Positions 31,138 to 42,465 of a DNA stretch of 49,072 nucleotides are shown piece after piece. The translations under genes were made by a program, and so were the position numbers. Position 1 is the first letter of the stretch. The number at the start of each line of letters is the position of its first letter. The DNA is from Rubrivivax gelatinosus (lineage in GTDB: Bacteria; Pseudomonadota; Gammaproteobacteria; Burkholderiales; Burkholderiaceae_C), in NCBI RefSeq assembly GCF_016583785.1, contig NZ_NRRU01000034.1, forward strand, positions 1 through 49,072. Reading direction: 5' to 3'. The notes under the pieces were generated by a model, which was given only the letters and a program-made list of their open reading frames with translations, did not search any database and had not been told where the DNA came from.

Positions 31138-31776
31138 TCAGGTGCCGCGCACGAAGGGGTTGTGCCGGCGTTCCTCGCCGAAGCTGCTCTCGGGCCCGTG
31201 GCCGGTAATGAAGACGGTGTCGTCGCCCATCGGCCACAGGCGGTCGCGGATGCTGTCGAGCAGGGTCTGCATGTCGCCGCCGGGGAAGTCGGTGCGGCCT
31301 ATGCTGCCGGCGAACAGCACGTCGCCGACGAAGGCGCGCCGGGCTTCGGCGCTGTGGAAGACCACGTGTCCCGGCGTGTGGCCCGGGCAGTGGCGTACGG
31401 CCAGCGTCGAGCGGCCGACGGCGACCGTGTCGCCGTCCTGCAGCCAGCGCACCGGCATGAAGGGCTCGGCCGGCGGGAAGCCGAACATTGCCGCCTGCTG
31501 CTGCAGCGCCTCGATCCAGAAGCGGTCGCCCTCGTGCGGGCCGACGATGGGCAGCGCCAGTTCACGCGCCATCTGGCCGGCGGCGCCGGCGTGGTCGATG
31601 TGGGCGTGGGTCAGCAGGATCAGGCGCGGCGCGACATCCAGTTCGTCGATGGCGGCGAGGATCCGGGGCAGGTCGCCGCCCGGGTCGATGACGGCCGCTT
31701 CGCGGGTCTGGTCGCACCAGACGATGGAGCAGTTCTGCTGGAAGGCGGTGACGGGGACGGTTCGGTACTGGAGCAT
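31138..31776 (-). CDS. MBL-fold metallo-hydrolase (YcbL-like, glyoxalase II family)
   Basis: A 212-aa cytoplasmic hydrolase. The metal-binding motif THAHIDHAG (residues 56-64, T-H-x-H-x-D-H) is exact, followed by His in VRHCPGHTPGHV, Asp in FVGDVLFAGSIGR and His in FITGHGP, which complete the two-metal site of the glyoxalase II/YcbL subgroup. It probably hydrolyses a glutathione or other thioester. It is divergent from the acx operon, so the 327 bp between them contain both promoters. Confidence 0.93.
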   Translation of the reverse strand: MLQYRTVPVTAFQQNCSIVWCDQTREAAVIDPGGDLPRILAAIDELDVAPRLILLTHAHIDHAGAAGQMARELALPIVGPHEGDRFWIEALQQQAAMFGFPPAEPFMPVRWLQDGDTVAVGRSTLAVRHCPGHTPGHVVFHSAEARRAFVGDVLFAGSIGRTDFPGGDMQTLLDSIRDRLWPMGDDTVFITGHGPESSFGEERRHNPFVRGT

Positions 31777-31930
31777 CGCAATAAGGGTTAGGCCCGACCG
31801 GGATTAGACCAAGACCGGCGCGGTCTGGCCTCCACCGGGCAACCGGTCATTCGGCGTTCCCCGTTCGAAAACCGTCCGACCGACCGGAAATCGAACGTCC
31901 GGCCAGGTCGGTCCGAGGGCTGGAGGCGGC
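31777..31930. promoter_or_regulatory. Inverted repeats upstream of the acx promoter (candidate activator sites)
   Basis: AGACCGGCGCGGTCT (31816-31830 region) is a perfect short palindrome. GTTCGA (about 31863) and TCGAAC (about 31890) form a second inverted repeat separated by 22 bp. Both lie 110-200 bp upstream of the sigma-54 promoter, where an activator such as AcxR should bind. Assignment to AcxR is inference; its site is not known to me. Confidence 0.4.
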
Positions 31931-31999
31931 TCCGCGTTTTCCCGCGCCTGTTGAATCGAATCAAGCACTTGGCGCAGCCGTGCGCGCTCGCGCAGCGGC

Positions 32000-32014
32000 T
32001 GGCATGGCCGCTGC
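32000..32014 (+). promoter_or_regulatory. Sigma-54 (-24/-12) promoter of the acx operon
   Basis: TGGCATGGCCGCTGC matches the consensus TGGCACG-N4-TTGC at 9 of 11 defined positions, with GG (32001-32002) and GC (32013-32014) at the required spacing. It lies about 90 bp before acxA, and the downstream gene acxR encodes a sigma-54-dependent activator, which agrees with this promoter type. Confidence 0.8.
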
Positions 32015-32103
32015 ACTGGGGCTGGCGGGCGGCAGCGCTGCCCAGGCGGGCGCCGCGGCTGGATCGCGGCGCCTTCGACCCACGAAAAAACGGAGACAAG
32101 TTC

Positions 32104-34269
32104 ATGCCCGCCCAACCCCAGGTGCAGGTGATGGGAATCGATGCCGGCGGCACGATGACCGACACCTTTTTTGTCCGCGAGGACGGCCGCTTCGTCGTCG
32201 GCAAGGCGCAGAGCAATCCGGCCGACGAATCGCTGGCCATCTACCACTCGTCGCGCGACGCGCTCGCCCACTGGGGCCGCGAGGTCGACGAGGTCTACCC
32301 CGAGCTGCTGACCTGCGTGTACTCGGGCACGGCGATGCTCAACCGCGTGGTGCAGCGCAAGGGCCTGGACGTGGGCCTGATGGTCAACAAAGGCTTCGAG
32401 CACGTGCACTCGATGGGCCGCGCGATCCAGAGCTACCTGGGCTACGCGCTGGAAGAGCGCATCCACCTCAACACCCACCGCTACGACGAACCGCTGGTGC
32501 CGCTGGCGCGCACCCGCGGCGTCACCGAGCGCACCGACGTCCAGGGCACGGTGGTGATCCCGCTGCGCGAGGCCGAGGTGCGCCAGGCCACGCGCGAGCT
32601 GGTCGAGGCCGGCTCCCAGGCGATCGTCATCTGCCTGCTGCAGTCGCACAAGAACGGCGCCAGCGAGCAGCGCGCGCGCGACGTCTGCCGCGAGGAGCTG
32701 CAGCGCCTGGGCGTGGAGCTGCCGGTGTTCGCCTCGGTCGACTACTACCCGCAGCGCAAGGAGAGCCACCGGATGAACACCACCATCCTCGAGGCCTACG
32801 CTGCCGAGCCGTCGCGCCAGACGCTGAAGAAGGTCAGCGACCGCTTCCGCCAGCACGGCGCCAAGTTCGACCTGCGCGTGATGGCCACCCACGGCGGCAC
32901 CATCAGCTGGAAGGCCAAGGAGCTGGCGCGCACCATCGTCTCCGGGCCGATCGGCGGCGTCATCGGCGCCAAGCTGCTGGGCGAGGCGCTGGGCGACGAG
33001 AACATCGCCTGCTCGGACATCGGTGGCACCAGCTTCGACATGGCGCTGATCACCAAGGGCAGCTTCGCCATCGCCTCCGACCCCGACATGGCGCGCCTGG
33101 TGCTGTCGCTGCCGCTGGTGACGATGGACTCGGTGGGCGCCGGCGCCGGCAGCTTCGTGCGCCTGGACCCGTACAGCGGCGCGATCAAGCTCGGGCCCGA
33201 CAGCGCCGGCTACCGCGTCGGCACCTGCTGGCCCGAAAGCGGCCTGGACACGGTGTCGGTGTCCGACTGCCACGTCGTGCTCGGCTACCTGAACCCCGAC
33301 AACTTCCTCGGCGGCGCGATCAAGCTCGACGTGCAGCGTGCCCGCGAGCACATCCAGGCGCAGATCGCCGGCCCGCTGGGCCTCGGCGTCGAGGACGCCG
33401 CCGCCGGCGTCATCGAGCTGCTGGACCTGCAGCTGCGCGAGTACCTGCGCAGCAACGTCAGCGCCAAGGGCTACAGCCCGACCGACTTCGTCTGCTTCAG
33501 CTACGGCGGCGCCGGCCCGGTGCACACCTACGGCTACACCGAGGGCCTGGGCTTCAAGGACGTGGTGGTGCCGGCCTGGGCCGCGGGTTTCTCGGCCTTC
33601 GGCTGCGCCTGCGCCGACTTCGAGTACCGCTACGACAAGAGCGTGGACCTGGCGCTGTCGCAGCTCGCCTCGGCCGAGCAGAAGGGCGCCGCCGCGGCCA
33701 CCATCCAGCAGGCCTGGAGCGACCTCGCGGCCAAGGTGGTCGAGGAGTTCCGCATCAACGGCTTCAAGCCCGAGGACGTGATCCTGCGCCCGGGCTACCG
33801 CATGCAGTACATGGGCCAGCTCAACGACCTGGAGATCGACTCGCCGGTGGCCGCCGCCGCCAGCGCCGAGGACTGGGACCGCATCGTCGAGGCCTTCGAG
33901 ACCACCTACGGCCGCGTCTACGCCAGTTCGGCGCGCTCGCCGGAGCTGGGCTTCTCGGTCACCGGCGCGATCATGCGCGGCATGGTGGTCACGCAGAAGC
34001 CCGTGCTGCCGGAGGACCCCATCGGCGAGCCCACGCCGCCGGCCGAAGCCCGCATCGGCACGCGCCGGCTGTACCGCCACAAGCAGTGGCACGAGGCGGT
34101 GATCTGGCGCATGGAGGCGCTGCGCGCCGGCAACGAGATCGTCGGCCCGGCCATCGTCGAGTCCGACGCCACCACCTTCGTCGTGCCCCAGGGTTTTGCC
34201 ACCACGCTGGACAAGCACCGCCTGTTCCACCTGCGCGAGCTTGCCCGCAGCGGCCGCCAGACCCACTGA
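32104..34269 (+). CDS. acxA: Acetone carboxylase, beta subunit
   Basis: A 721-aa subunit of acetone carboxylase (acetone + HCO3- + ATP to acetoacetate), of the hydantoinase/oxoprolinase HyuA-like family with an actin-like ATPase fold. Motifs: GIDAGGTMTDTFF at residues 11-23 (phosphate 1), GTAMLNRVVQRKG, SDIGGTSFDMALI (phosphate 2), and SYGGAGPVHTYGY (adenosine region). The length agrees with the Xanthobacter protein (about 717 aa). The start ATG 32104 has GGAGA upstream. It opens the operon acxABC and is driven by a sigma-54 promoter. Confidence 0.95.
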   Translation: MPAQPQVQVMGIDAGGTMTDTFFVREDGRFVVGKAQSNPADESLAIYHSSRDALAHWGREVDEVYPELLTCVYSGTAMLNRVVQRKGLDVGLMVNKGFEHVHSMGRAIQSYLGYALEERIHLNTHRYDEPLVPLARTRGVTERTDVQGTVVIPLREAEVRQATRELVEAGSQAIVICLLQSHKNGASEQRARDVCREELQRLGVELPVFASVDYYPQRKESHRMNTTILEAYAAEPSRQTLKKVSDRFRQHGAKFDLRVMATHGGTISWKAKELARTIVSGPIGGVIGAKLLGEALGDENIACSDIGGTSFDMALITKGSFAIASDPDMARLVLSLPLVTMDSVGAGAGSFVRLDPYSGAIKLGPDSAGYRVGTCWPESGLDTVSVSDCHVVLGYLNPDNFLGGAIKLDVQRAREHIQAQIAGPLGLGVEDAAAGVIELLDLQLREYLRSNVSAKGYSPTDFVCFSYGGAGPVHTYGYTEGLGFKDVVVPAWAAGFSAFGCACADFEYRYDKSVDLALSQLASAEQKGAAAATIQQAWSDLAAKVVEEFRINGFKPEDVILRPGYRMQYMGQLNDLEIDSPVAAAASAEDWDRIVEAFETTYGRVYASSARSPELGFSVTGAIMRGMVVTQKPVLPEDPIGEPTPPAEARIGTRRLYRHKQWHEAVIWRMEALRAGNEIVGPAIVESDATTFVVPQGFATTLDKHRLFHLRELARSGRQTH

Positions 34270-34287
34270 ACCCCGAGGAGACACACC

Positions 34288-36609
34288 ATGAAGATGAGCT
34301 ACCGGGAAGTCGGCTTCGCCAATCTGCTGGGCAACGGCCAGACGCTGAAGGAATACCGCGACGGCATCCTCGAGCGCACGCGCCGGACCGGCCACTACAA
34401 CGGCCTGGAGCGCCTGGCGCTGCGCGAGAAGGACCCGATCGGCTACGAGAAGCTGTTCTCCAAGCTGCGTGGCGGCCTGGTGCATGCGCGCGAGACCGCC
34501 AAGAAGATCGCCGCCAGCCCCATCGTCGAGCAGGAAGGCGAACTCTGCTTCACGCTCTACAACGCCGCGGGCGACTGCGTGCTCACCTCCACCGGGATCA
34601 TCATCCACGTGGGCACGATGGGCGCGGCGATCAAGTACATGATCGAGAACGACTGGGAGTCCAACCCCGGCATCGCGCCCGGTGACATGTTCACCAACAA
34701 CGACTGCGCGATCGGCAACGTCCACCCCTGCGACATCGCCACCATCGTGCCGATCTTCGTGCAGGACAAGCTGGTGGGCTGGGTCGGCGGCGTCACCCAC
34801 GTCATCGACACCGGCGCGGTGACGCCGGGCTCGATGTCCACCGGCCAGACGCAGCGCTTCGGCGACGGCTACATGATCACCTGCCGCAAGACCGGCATCA
34901 ACGACACGCCGCTGCGCGACTGGCTGCACGAGAGCCAGCGCTCGGTGCGCACGCCCAAGTACTGGATCCTGGACGAACGCACCCGCATCGCCGGCTGCCA
35001 CATGGTCCGCGCGCTGGTCGAGGAGACCATCGCCGAGGACGGGCTGGAGACCTACGAGCAGTTCGCCACCGAGGTGATCGAGGAAGGCCGCCGCGGCCTG
35101 GCCACGCGCATCAAGGCGATGACGCTGCCGGGCAAGTACCGCAAGGTGGCCTTCGTCGACGTGCCCTACAAGCACCCCGACGTTCAGACCTCCAACGCCT
35201 TCGCCAAGCTCGACTCGATCATGCACGCGCCGGTGGAGATGGAGATCCGCGCCGACGCCTCCTGGCGGCTGGACTTCGAGGGTGCCAGCCGCTGGGGCTG
35301 GCACAGCTACAACGCCCACCAGGTGGCCTTCACCAGCGGCATCTGGGTGATGATGACGCAGACCCTGGTGCCCACCCAGCGTATCAACGACGGCGCCTAC
35401 TACGGCACCGAGTTCCACATGCCCAAGGGCGGCTGGAACAACCCCGACGACCGCCGCACCGGCCACGCCTACGCCTGGCACTTCCTGGTCTCGGCCTGGA
35501 CGACGATGTGGCGCGGCCTGGGTCAGGCCTATTTCAGCCGCGGCTACCTCGAGGAGGTCAACGCCGGCAACGCCAACACCAGCAACTGGCTGCAGGGCGG
35601 CGGCATCAACCAGGACGGCGAGATCCACGCCGTCAACAGCTTCGAGGCCAGTTCCTGCGGCACCGGCGCCGGCGCGATCAAGGACGGGCTGAACCACGGC
35701 GCGGCGATCTGGAACCCCGAAGGCGACATGGGCGACATCGAGATCTGGGAGATGGCCGAGCCGCTGCTGTACCTGGGCCGCAACGTCAAGGCCAACTCGG
35801 GCGGCTACGGCCAGTACCGCGGCGGCCACGGCTTCGAGACGCTGCGCATGGTCTGGAAGGCGCAGGACTGGACCATGTTCTTCATGGGCAACGGCTACAT
35901 GAACAGCGACTGGGGAATGATGGGCGGCTACCCCTCGGCCACCGGCTACCGCTTCGAGGCGCACGACACCGGCCTGGCCCAGCGCATCGCCAGGGGCGAG
36001 ACGCTGCCGCTGGGCGGCGACACCAACCCCGACCTGCCCGACTACGAGAACCACCTCGGCCCCGACGCCCGCGTCAAGCGCGACCACCAGTGCATGACCA
36101 CCGAGGACTGCTACGCCAACCACGACCTCTACCTCAACTACATCCGCGGCGGCCCGGGTTTTGGCGACCCGCTGGACCGCGAGCTGCCGGCCATCGCCGC
36201 CGACCTGAACAACGGTTTCCTGCTGCCCGAGTACGCGCAGAAGGTGCACGGCGTGGTCGCCACGCGCGACGCCCACGGCCAGTGGAAGATCGACGAGAAG
36301 GCCACCGCGCTGCAGCGCATCGAGATCCGCCAGCAGCGCATCGCGCGCTCGGTGCCCACGCGCGAGTGGATGAAACACGAGCGCGAACGCATCCTCGACA
36401 AGCAGGCTTCGGTGCAGGTGCAGCACATGTTCGCCACCAGCTTCGGGCTGTCGGCGAAGTTCGAGAACCAGTTCCGCAGCTTCTGGGACCTGCCCGACAC
36501 CTGGCAGCTCAAGGAAGAAGACCTGGGCGTGCCCTCGTACGGCTCGAAGTTCCGCATGGACCTCTCGGCGATGCCCGACGTGCACACCGTCACGCTGGTC
36601 GAGCAATGA
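34288..36609 (+). CDS. acxB: Acetone carboxylase, alpha subunit
   Basis: A 773-aa HyuB-type subunit of acetone carboxylase. Conserved blocks include GDMFTNNDCAIGNVHPCDIA, a typical N-D-x-x-x-G-x-x-H motif for metal and substrate binding, HVIDTGAVTPGSMST, and FGDGYMITCRKTG. Its length matches known alpha subunits (about 776 aa). The enzyme is a Mn-containing alpha2-beta2-gamma2 complex; the alpha subunit holds the metal site. It begins 18 bp after acxA with GAGGAG in the gap, so both are made in equal amounts. Confidence 0.95.
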   Translation: MKMSYREVGFANLLGNGQTLKEYRDGILERTRRTGHYNGLERLALREKDPIGYEKLFSKLRGGLVHARETAKKIAASPIVEQEGELCFTLYNAAGDCVLTSTGIIIHVGTMGAAIKYMIENDWESNPGIAPGDMFTNNDCAIGNVHPCDIATIVPIFVQDKLVGWVGGVTHVIDTGAVTPGSMSTGQTQRFGDGYMITCRKTGINDTPLRDWLHESQRSVRTPKYWILDERTRIAGCHMVRALVEETIAEDGLETYEQFATEVIEEGRRGLATRIKAMTLPGKYRKVAFVDVPYKHPDVQTSNAFAKLDSIMHAPVEMEIRADASWRLDFEGASRWGWHSYNAHQVAFTSGIWVMMTQTLVPTQRINDGAYYGTEFHMPKGGWNNPDDRRTGHAYAWHFLVSAWTTMWRGLGQAYFSRGYLEEVNAGNANTSNWLQGGGINQDGEIHAVNSFEASSCGTGAGAIKDGLNHGAAIWNPEGDMGDIEIWEMAEPLLYLGRNVKANSGGYGQYRGGHGFETLRMVWKAQDWTMFFMGNGYMNSDWGMMGGYPSATGYRFEAHDTGLAQRIARGETLPLGGDTNPDLPDYENHLGPDARVKRDHQCMTTEDCYANHDLYLNYIRGGPGFGDPLDRELPAIAADLNNGFLLPEYAQKVHGVVATRDAHGQWKIDEKATALQRIEIRQQRIARSVPTREWMKHERERILDKQASVQVQHMFATSFGLSAKFENQFRSFWDLPDTWQLKEEDLGVPSYGSKFRMDLSAMPDVHTVTLVEQ

Positions 36610-36651
36610 GCCCCGGTGCCCCGACAACCCTCTGACGAAAGAGCCAACCCG

Positions 36652-37158
36652 ATGTCCACCTACACCCCCGAGCAGGTCAGCAAGCTCGTCGACGGCAAGC
36701 TCGACTGGGACACCACGCTGCGCATGCTGTCCATGCCCAAGGACCCCGAGCGTTTCTCGCTGTACCTGCAGGCGCTGCAGGCCAGGCGCCCGTGGAGCGA
36801 CCGCATCGTGCTGCCGCTGGGCCCGCACCTGCACGTCGTGCAGCAGACGCAGAGCAAGCGCTGGGTCATCCAGTGCGATTGCGGCCACGTGTTCTGCGAC
36901 TGGAACGAGAACTGGAAGCTGCACGCCAACCTGTACGTGCGCGAGACCGAGGCGGCGATGACCGAGGTCTACCCCCGGCTGATGGCGCCCGACACCGCCT
37001 GGCAGGTCTACCGCGAGTACAGCTGCCAGCAGTGCGGCACGCTGCACGACGTCGAGGCGCCGACGCCCTGGTATCCGGTGATCCACGACTTCGAGCCCGA
37101 CATCGACGCGTTCTACAAGGAGTGGGTCAAGCTGCCGCTGCCTGAACGATCGAACTAA
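36652..37158 (+). CDS. acxC: Acetone carboxylase, gamma subunit
   Basis: A 168-aa subunit. It carries Cys motifs QCDCGHVFCDW (C-x-C...C) and CQQCG, which probably bind a Zn ion, and the tail TPWYPVIHDFEPDIDAFYKE. Length equals that of known gamma subunits. It follows acxB by 42 bp. The alpha/beta/gamma order A-B-C of this operon is the usual arrangement. Confidence 0.95.
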   Translation: MSTYTPEQVSKLVDGKLDWDTTLRMLSMPKDPERFSLYLQALQARRPWSDRIVLPLGPHLHVVQQTQSKRWVIQCDCGHVFCDWNENWKLHANLYVRETEAAMTEVYPRLMAPDTAWQVYREYSCQQCGTLHDVEAPTPWYPVIHDFEPDIDAFYKEWVKLPLPERSN

Positions 37159-37318
37159 GGCCCCCCCCCGAAGCGCCTTCGGCGCACCTTGCAGGCCGCG
37201 CCGGGCCGGTGGCCCGGCCCTTCGGCTGGCGCGGACCGTCCACCGGACGGTCCACGTCCCGCCGAAGCCCCCCCGAGGGGGCGACGCCAGTGGACCGGCA
37301 GAGCCGGTCCACGGCGTC
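37159..37318. terminator. Structured region with strong hairpins after acxC
   Basis: After acxC a run of nine C is followed by hairpins: CCGAAG/CTTCGG (37168-37182), GGACCGTCC/GGACGGTCC (37233-37253, 9-bp stem, 3-nt loop), CCCCC/GGGGG around 37268-37281, and GTGGACCGGC/GCCGGTCCAC (37290-37312, 10-bp stem) extended by GACGCC/GGCGTC (37283-37318). No T-tracts. The series could terminate or stabilise the acxABC message. Confidence 0.6.
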
Positions 37319-37500
37319 CGCTGGATTGAGGCGGCACTTCGCTTCGGGACGGACCTGCGCGTCGGGGCGGGACTCTGCCTCGGGGCAGCCCTGCGCGTCG
37401 GGGCGGGACTCTGCCTCGGGGCAGCCCTGCGCGTCGGGGCGGGACTCTGTCTCGGGGTGGCCCTGCGCCTCGGGGCGGCAGTCCGCCTCGGGACATTCCT
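37319..37500. repeat. Tandem repeat, 36-bp unit
   Basis: Three near-identical 36-bp units begin at 37355, 37391 and 37427 (each starting CTGCGCGTCGGGGCGGGACT), followed by a degenerate fourth at 37463 and preceded by a degenerate one at 37319. A unit of 36 bp is a multiple of three, so frames on both strands stay open through it. There are no spacers, so it is not a CRISPR array. It lies directly before the acyl-CoA ligase start. Confidence 0.85.
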
Positions 37501-37540
37501 GCTTGTGACGAGGGCATCACCACGCCATGCTGCCGCCACC

Positions 37541-39049
37541 ATGAATCTCGCCCTGCTGCTTGCACGCGTCGCCGCGCAGGACCCCGAGCGCCCGGCCGTG
37601 CTGCACGGCGAGCGGCTGCTGTGGCGTTACGGGCAATGGGCCGGGCGCTGCGCGCGGCTGGCCGGCGGGCTGCGCCGGCTGGGCCTGGCGACGGGCGAGC
37701 GCATCGCGCTGGTGCTGCACAACCACCCGGCCTATCTGGAGCTGATGTGGGGCGCGTGGTGGGCCGGGCTGGCGATCGTGCCGATCAACGCCAAGCTGCA
37801 TGCGCGCGAGGTCGCCTGGATCGTCGGCCACAGCGGCGCGCGGCTGTGCCTGGTCGATGCCGACACCGGCGCCGGGCTGGACGCCGGCTGCCCGCTACTG
37901 GCCATCGACGACGCCGGCTATCACGCGCTGTTCGAGGCCGAGCCGCTGCCCATCACCGCGCGCGACGGCGCCGACCTGGCCTGGCTGTTCTACACCAGCG
38001 GCACCACCGGCCGGCCCAAGGGCGTGATGCTGGGCCACCGCCAGCTGCTGACGATGGGGCTGTGCTACTTCGCCGACGTCGACCCCATCGCCCCCGAGGA
38101 CGCCAGCACCTACGCCGCGCCGATGTCGCACGGCGCCGGCCTGTACGCGGTGCCGCACGTCATCGCCGGCGCCCGCCACCTGGTGCCGGCCAGCGGCGGC
38201 GTCGACGCCGCCGAGCTGTTCGAGCTGGCGCGGCGCTGCGGCCCCTTGAGCCTGTTCGCCGCGCCCACCATCGTCAAGCGGCTGGTCGACCACGCTCAGG
38301 CCCACGGCCTGGACGGCGAGGGCCTCAAGACCATCGTCTACGGCGGCGCGCCGATGTACGCGGCCGACATCGAACGTGCGCTGCAGCAGCTCGGGCCGCG
38401 CTTCGTGCAGATCTACGGCCAGGGCGAGAGCCCGATGACGATCAGCGCGCTGTCGCGCCGCCACCTCGCCGACGCCGCCCACCCGCGCCGCGCGCAGCGG
38501 CTGGCCTCGGTCGGCGTCGCCCACAGCGCGGTCGAGCTGCGCATCGCCGACGAAGCCGGCCGGCCGCTGCCCGCAGGCACGCCCGGCGAGGTGCTGGTGC
38601 GCGGCGACACCGTGATGGCCGGCTACTGGCAGGACGCCGAAGCCAGCGCGGCCACGCTGCAGGACGGCTGGCTGCGCACCGGCGACGTCGGCGAGCTCGA
38701 CGCCGACGGCTTTCTGACGCTGCGCGACCGCAGCAAGGACGTGATCATCAGCGGCGGCAGCAACATCTACCCGCGCGAGGTCGAGGAAGTGCTGCTGCGC
38801 GACCCGGCGGTGGCCGAGGTCTCGGTCATCGGCGCCCCCGACGAGCAGTGGGGCGAGGTGGTCGTGGCCTTCGTCGTGCCGCGGCCCGACGCCGCCTGCG
38901 ACCCGGCGGCGCTGGACGCGCTGTGCCGCTCGCGCATCGCGCGGTTCAAACGCCCCCGGCACTACCGGCTGCTGCCGCAGCTGCCCAAGAACCATTACGG
39001 CAAGGTGCTCAAGACCGAGCTGCGCCGGCTGTGGGCGGGGGGCGGGTGA
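37541..39049 (+). CDS. AMP-dependent acyl-CoA synthetase (probable acetoacetate-activating)
   Basis: A 502-aa member of the ANL superfamily. The AMP-binding motif is LFYTSGTTGRPKGVMLGH (P-loop-like A3), with YGQGESPMTI (A5), GWLRTGDVGELD (A7) and DRSKDVIISGGSNIYPREVE (A8) and a C-terminal catalytic Lys in NHYGKVLKTEL (A10). The position between acxC and acxR suggests that it activates acetoacetate, the product of acetone carboxylase, to acetoacetyl-CoA; the sequence alone only says acid-CoA ligase. Start ATG 37541 begins the conserved region; no strong ribosome binding site is seen. Confidence 0.9.
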   Translation: MNLALLLARVAAQDPERPAVLHGERLLWRYGQWAGRCARLAGGLRRLGLATGERIALVLHNHPAYLELMWGAWWAGLAIVPINAKLHAREVAWIVGHSGARLCLVDADTGAGLDAGCPLLAIDDAGYHALFEAEPLPITARDGADLAWLFYTSGTTGRPKGVMLGHRQLLTMGLCYFADVDPIAPEDASTYAAPMSHGAGLYAVPHVIAGARHLVPASGGVDAAELFELARRCGPLSLFAAPTIVKRLVDHAQAHGLDGEGLKTIVYGGAPMYAADIERALQQLGPRFVQIYGQGESPMTISALSRRHLADAAHPRRAQRLASVGVAHSAVELRIADEAGRPLPAGTPGEVLVRGDTVMAGYWQDAEASAATLQDGWLRTGDVGELDADGFLTLRDRSKDVIISGGSNIYPREVEEVLLRDPAVAEVSVIGAPDEQWGEVVVAFVVPRPDAACDPAALDALCRSRIARFKRPRHYRLLPQLPKNHYGKVLKTELRRLWAGGG

Positions 39050-39131
39050 GCCCCGCCGCCGCCGGCCGCCGGCGCCCCTGATGCCCTGGATGCCAGAGGC
39101 CGGACACACGGCCCGGTGGAGACAAAGCAGC

Positions 39132-41132
<2,001 letters not shown>

Positions 41133-41154
41133 GGCGCGCCCGCGGGCGCCGCGC

Positions 41155-42465
41155 TCAGCGCGCCACGATGCCGACCGGCGACGACCCGCCCGCGCCGACC
41201 GTGCCCAGTGCGCCGAGCGCGCCGCCGGAGCCCAGCGTGTACTGCGACACCGTGCCGTCGCCGGCGTTGGCGACGTAGAGGTAGGCGTTGTCCGGCGTGA
41301 TCGTGATGGCCGACGGCGTGCTGCCGGTGGCCACCGTGCGCGTGGCCATCGGCGTCAGCGTGCCGCCCGACACCAGGAACTGCGACACCGTGGCCGAGCC
41401 CGCGTTGGCCACGTAGGCCTGGGCGCCGGAGGAGCTGAGCACGATCGCGCGCGGCGTCGTGCCGGTGCTCTGGCTGCTGCTGTAGGTGAGCGCGCCGGTG
41501 CTGCTGTTGATCGCGTAGCTCAGCACCTTGGCGCTGCCGGCCAGCGTGACGAAGAGGTAGCCGCCGCCCGGGGCGACCGCCAGGCCCTGCGGCTTGCTGC
41601 CGCGGCTGGAGACGTCGACCGTGGACTTGGCCGTCAGCGCGCCGCTGCTGCTCACCGCGTACTGCGAGATCGTGTCGTCGCTGGCATTGGCCACGTAGGC
41701 GTAGGCGCCGTCGGGCGTGATCGCCAGCGCGTACGGCGACAGGCCGGTGGCCGCGGACGCCGGCGACAGTGCCGAAGGCTTGCCGCTGCTGGCCAGGCTG
41801 AACTGCGAGACGCTGGCGCCGCCGTAGTTCAGCGCGTACAGGTGCGACTCGTCGGGCGCCAGGGCGAGCGCATAGCCGAAGGTCGCGGCCTCGGCGCCGA
41901 CGCTGGCCACGCTCAGCGCGCCGCTGCTGTCGATGTCCAGCACCGTCAGCGCCTCGTCGTCGCGGTAGTTCAGCCAGGCGCGGCTGCCGTCGCCGTTGAC
42001 CACCAGCGCCGAGGGCGCGTAGGACACGCCGAGCGTCGCCGTGCCGAGCGCGGCGAGCGTGCCGCCGCTGCCGACGGCGAACTGCGACAGCGTGTTGCTG
42101 GCGCTGTTGGCGACGTAGACCCGGTACGTGCGGCAGCTGATGGCGACGCTGGCGACATCGCCGCTGGCGCTGCCGCTGCCCTTGCTGACCTGGCAGGTCT
42201 GGCCCGAAGGCTGGGAGCTGATGCTCACCGCGTAGCTGCCGCTGACGGTGCCGTCGAAGGTGAAGCGCGTGGCCCCGGACGCCACGGCCAGCGTGTCGCT
42301 GCCGTTGGCCAGCACCAGGCCGTCGGTGGCGAGGCCGCTGATCGTGCCGCCGAGCGTGTAGCTGCCCGAGTCGCTGCCGCCGCCACAGGCGGCCAGCAGG
42401 CCGGCCGCGAGCAGCGCGGCAGGCAGTGCGAAGTGGAGGCGGTGCGTCTTGGGACGGAGGCTCAT
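41155..42465 (-). CDS. Beta-propeller (YncE/lactonase-like) lipoprotein
   Basis: A 436-aa predicted lipoprotein: signal LHFALPAALLAAGLLAAC (lipobox LAAC, Cys27) followed by a Gly/Ser linker. After a small N-terminal beta domain (residues 35-110), six or seven blade-like repeats appear, each with a strand of the type YVANAxDxTxSQY: YVANSASNTLSQF, YVANASDDTISQY, YVANAGSATVSQF, YVANAGDGTVSQY. This is the 6-phosphogluconolactonase/YncE seven-bladed propeller type. Ligand unknown; it should face the periplasm. Converges with acxR (22 bp apart). Confidence 0.88.
   Translation of the reverse strand: MSLRPKTHRLHFALPAALLAAGLLAACGGGSDSGSYTLGGTISGLATDGLVLANGSDTLAVASGATRFTFDGTVSGSYAVSISSQPSGQTCQVSKGSGSASGDVASVAISCRTYRVYVANSASNTLSQFAVGSGGTLAALGTATLGVSYAPSALVVNGDGSRAWLNYRDDEALTVLDIDSSGALSVASVGAEAATFGYALALAPDESHLYALNYGGASVSQFSLASSGKPSALSPASAATGLSPYALAITPDGAYAYVANASDDTISQYAVSSSGALTAKSTVDVSSRGSKPQGLAVAPGGGYLFVTLAGSAKVLSYAINSSTGALTYSSSQSTGTTPRAIVLSSSGAQAYVANAGSATVSQFLVSGGTLTPMATRTVATGSTPSAITITPDNAYLYVANAGDGTVSQYTLGSGGALGALGTVGAGGSSPVGIVAR

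Noticed and set aside
37319-37500. CRISPR array
   Set aside because: The 36-bp units follow each other directly without spacers and there are no cas genes.
31804-37542. An antisense open frame of 1912 codons covering the whole acx operon on the minus strand
   Set aside because: It is the complement of three well-identified genes. The predicted protein is low-complexity (His/Arg/Ala/Val/Gly-rich) with no domain, which is usual for the antisense frame of very GC-rich genes.
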